The notes beneath the pieces were generated by a model, which was not told the origin of the DNA, did no database searches, and saw only the letters and a list, made by a program, of their open reading frames with translations. Positions 4,925 through 5,895 of a DNA stretch of 5,895 nucleotides are shown here, piece by piece (the stretch's first letter is position 1; each line of letters starts with the position of its first letter). Origin of the DNA: Nitrospiraceae bacterium UBA6898 (GTDB taxonomy: Bacteria; Nitrospirota; Thermodesulfovibrionia; Thermodesulfovibrionales; UBA6898); NCBI GenBank assembly GCA_002448975.1, contig DKBO01000013.1, positions 1 through 5,895 of the forward strand, written 5' to 3'. The translations under genes were made by a program, and so were the position numbers.

Positions 4925-5895
4925 ATACGAAAGGCCCCATCACACAAGACGTCACACGCATCACGCTGGCGGTGCTGTTCATTGGTATCCTGATCGCTGC
5001 CAGCTTCTGGATACTTCGTCCCTTCATCGCTGCCATCGTCTGGGCCACGATAATCGTTATAGCGACCTGGCCGCTTCTGCTCAAGCTTCAGGGCAGGCTA
5101 TGGGGCAGAAGGGGTCTTGCTGTGGCAGTGATGACCTTCGTACTCTTACTGCTCATCATTGTGCCCCTGATGCTCGCTGTCACGGCCATTGTCGGTAAGG
5201 CCGACGATATCTCTGCCCGGATTAATTCTCTGGCAGGATTTACGATTCCGGCCCCGCCGGATTGGGTGGGCCGCATTCCGCTGGCAGGGAAGAAGCTTGC
5301 TGAAAAATGGCAGCACGTTGCCGGACTCAGTCATGAAGAACTTTCAGCCCAGATAACTCCCTATGCGCGGACTGCCATACGGTGGTTCATATCTCAGGCG
5401 GGAAGCGTTGCCGCGGTGCTGGTTCAGTTCCTGCTGACCGTGATTATCGCCGCCATCATGTATGCCGGGGGCGAGAAGGCCTCAGCGGGAGTCCGCGGTT
5501 TCGCTTTACGCCTTGCCGGATCACGGGGAGAGGAGGTATCCGTTCTTGCTGCCAAGGCGATCAGAAGCGTTGCGCTCGGCATCGTTGTTACTGCGCTCAT
5601 ACAGACCGCCATCGGTGGAACCGGGCTGGTCATTTCGGGTGTGCCGGGAGCGCCGGTGCTGACCGCAGTGATCTTTATGTTCTGTCTTGCGCAGCTGGGA
5701 CCTATTCTGGTGCTGGCCCCGGCGGTCATATGGCTTTACTGGAAGGGTGATCCGCTCTGGGGAACTGTCCTGTTGATCTTTTCGATCATCGCCGGCACCA
5801 TTGATAACTTTATCCGGCCGATCCTTATCAAGAAGGGGGCGGACCTGCCGCTGATCATGATCTTCGCCGGTGTCATCGGCGGCCTCATCGCCTTC
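4921..5895 (+). CDS. ydiK: YdiK-type AI-2E/PerM superfamily membrane protein, 3' end missing
   Basis: The frame opens at 4921 and runs without a stop to the window end, giving 325 residues; E. coli YdiK is about 370, so some 40-45 C-terminal residues lie outside. The sequence follows YdiK nearly throughout, for example VIATWPLLLKLQ (46-57), the RSVALGIVVTALIQ stretch (215-228), VSGVP-like ISGVP (238-242), QLGPILVL (258-265), IWLYWKGD (270-277) and DNFIRPILIKKGADLPLI (295-312), the family signature. Predicted membrane segments are about 13-32, 34-54, 66-91, 160-182, 217-239, 246-270, 280-296 and 308-325. A soluble segment lies between the third and fourth (about 93-155). It sits in the inner membrane. 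The superfamily includes the autoinducer-2 exporter TqsA and proposed ion exporters; the substrate of YdiK itself is not settled as far as I know. It appears to have its own promoter, separate from the fabI operon. No signal peptide is expected. Confidence 0.92.
   Translation, partial: MNTKGPITQDVTRITLAVLFIGILIAASFWILRPFIAAIVWATIIVIATWPLLLKLQGRLWGRRGLAVAVMTFVLLLLIIVPLMLAVTAIVGKADDISARINSLAGFTIPAPPDWVGRIPLAGKKLAEKWQHVAGLSHEELSAQITPYARTAIRWFISQAGSVAAVLVQFLLTVIIAAIMYAGGEKASAGVRGFALRLAGSRGEEVSVLAAKAIRSVALGIVVTALIQTAIGGTGLVISGVPGAPVLTAVIFMFCLAQLGPILVLAPAVIWLYWKGDPLWGTVLLIFSIIAGTIDNFIRPILIKKGADLPLIMIFAGVIGGLIAF

Noticed and set aside
5382..5750. A 122-codon forward frame and an antisense frame at 5424-5729
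   Set aside because: Both overlap the ydiK reading frame, which matches its family throughout; their translations look like frame shadows.
1..5895. CRISPR arrays, tRNA or rRNA genes, insertion sequences, phage or defence genes
   Set aside because: No regularly spaced repeats, cloverleaf-like segments, transposase or integrase motifs, or terminal inverted repeats were seen on either strand by eye.

Overview
The window reads like chromosomal DNA of a Gram-negative bacterium. GC looks moderately high (by eye, roughly 55-60%), genes are tightly packed on one strand, and Shine-Dalgarno sites are clear. The gene families (DUF3141, MaoC/phosphotransacetylase fusion, FabI, NhaA, YdiK) are typical of Proteobacteria and related phyla. 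ATA and AGG codons are used fairly freely, so a high-GC alpha- or betaproteobacterium is not the obvious host; a deltaproteobacterium-like or Nitrospirota-like host is possible. Genus cannot be read from this window.

Layout. Positions 1-4577 hold four co-directional genes packed as one operon. They are the 3' part of a DUF3141 alpha/beta-hydrolase (PHA synthase/depolymerase-like) gene, a fused MaoC hydratase-phosphotransacetylase gene (overlapping the first by 4 bp, ATGA), an acetate-kinase-family gene (11 bp gap) and a fabI enoyl reductase gene (13 bp gap). Positions 4578-4788 hold an orphan 3' fragment of an nhaA Na+/H+ antiporter gene that begins within about 10 bp of the fabI stop. Positions 4789-4920 are a short intergenic region with a hairpin, a perfect TATAAT -10 box, and a possible 14-codon leader ORF whose stop overlaps the next start codon. 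From 4921 to the window end is the first 325 codons of a ydiK-type (AI-2E/PerM superfamily) membrane protein gene, cut off by the window edge.

How the genes may work together. The operon encodes, in principle, a complete route from a hydroxyacyl-CoA to a free acid: dehydration (MaoC), NAD(P)H-dependent reduction (FabI), phosphorolysis to an acyl phosphate (Pta/Ptb domain) and ATP formation (kinase), next to a hydrolase related to PHA enzymes. The order orfA-pta-ackA-fabI is not new: I recall a Sinorhizobium meliloti operon of this order described as phosphate-starvation inducible through PhoB. Its physiological purpose is, to my knowledge, still poorly defined. Local oddities are a diverged MaoC active-site motif, a Gly at the acyl-pocket position of the kinase that is Pro in the archaeal acetate kinase, a Phe for the first active-site-loop Tyr of FabI, the nhaA remnant, and the coupled leader ORF before ydiK. 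No mobile element, CRISPR array, tRNA or rRNA was seen.
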